From Planctomycetia bacterium (GTDB taxonomy: Bacteria; Planctomycetota; Planctomycetia; Pirellulales; UBA1268), in contig JAPLNR010000077.1 of assembly GCA_026401035.1 (NCBI GenBank), positions 1 through 52,746 on the forward strand: 52,746 bases of DNA. The letters are read 5' to 3'. Made by a program: the position numbers and the translations under genes. Shown here one piece after another: positions 52,498 through 52,746 of this stretch. Numbering within the stretch: position 1 is the stretch's first letter; the number at the start of each line of letters is the position of its first letter. The notes beneath the pieces were generated by a model, which searched no databases, was not told the DNA's origin, and worked only from the letters and a program-made list of their open reading frames with translations.

Positions 52498-52746
52498 TGG
52501 TCAAGCATTCGTCCGTTAGTACCGGTTAGCTGAGTGCATTACTGCACGTACACATCCGGCCTATTAACCTGGTCGTCTTCCAGGGGACTTTCGGGCATAA
52601 AGCCCTACGAAACCTGATCTTGGGGCGGGCTTCACGCTTATATGCTTTCAGCGTTTATCCGTTCCGTTCATAGCTATCCAGCCGTGCCGCTAGCGCGACA
52701 ACTGGAACACCAGAGGAACGTCCTTCCAAATCCTCTCGTACTAAAG
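52498..52746 (-). rRNA. 23S ribosomal RNA, 3' end (runs off the window)
   Basis: About 249 bases of the 3' end of 23S rRNA on the minus strand. AGTACGAGAGGATTTGGAAG (the sarcin-ricin-proximal domain VI region) and CTAACCGGTACTAA are present. The 3' terminus is estimated at the TTGACCA motif that pairs with the 5' end of the mature molecule. The rest of the operon lies beyond the right edge. Confidence 0.95.

Overview
The window is strongly G+C-rich and reads as a piece of a Planctomycetota chromosome, plausibly of the order Pirellulales. The support is family content: a prepilin-like protein of the DUF1559 type at the left edge, a secreted protein with two TIGR03000 (planctomycete-specific) domains, an HTTM membrane protein with its usual partner, and a long MoxR/DUF58/BatA-like/VWA gene run ending in PDZ proteases, NPCBM and PQQ-propeller proteins. 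No phage, transposon or CRISPR array was seen. Most genes lie on the minus strand; only leuA, a photolyase-like gene, an HU-like gene and a maf-like gene are on the plus strand.

Layout. 1-5.7 kb: end of a DUF1559 protein, then (in transcription order) an HTTM partner, HTTM protein, asd, truA and a small Ser/Thr kinase, with four successive ATGA stop/start overlaps, followed by accA. 5.8-17.7 kb: a TIGR03000 protein ending in a clear intrinsic terminator, an exported isoaspartyl methyltransferase with an FKBP isomerase, an ABC ATPase with a large membrane protein, a MazG-like protein and a CusBA-type metal efflux pair. 17.8-21.9 kb: leuA, then P-II and amtB behind a good sigma-54 promoter and an NtrC-like palindrome. 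21.8-23.9 kb: a photolyase-like protein whose two domains appear in swapped order, and an RluA-type pseudouridine synthase.

23.9-48.2 kb: a co-directional run of thirteen genes with short gaps or overlaps and no recognisable internal terminator. In transcription order: a giant PQQ-like propeller protein, an alpha-toroid protein, MoxR ATPase, DUF58, BatA-like VWA, a second VWA protein, a large membrane protein, a coiled-coil protein with GDKQ repeats, a TPR-like protein, an NPCBM protein, one intact HtrA-type protease and two HtrA-like proteins that have lost all three catalytic residues. An RluA gene follows 11 bases later. I infer a MoxR-chaperoned envelope complex coupled to a periplasmic protease/pseudoprotease trio; this is the best candidate for an undescribed system.

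48.4-52.7 kb: an HU-like gene with a textbook terminator, tRNA-Phe(GAA), a membrane-anchored Ser/Thr kinase, a second RluA-type gene whose start codon shares a CATG with the divergent maf-like gene, and the 3' end of an rRNA operon (5S complete, 23S 3' end) on the minus strand.
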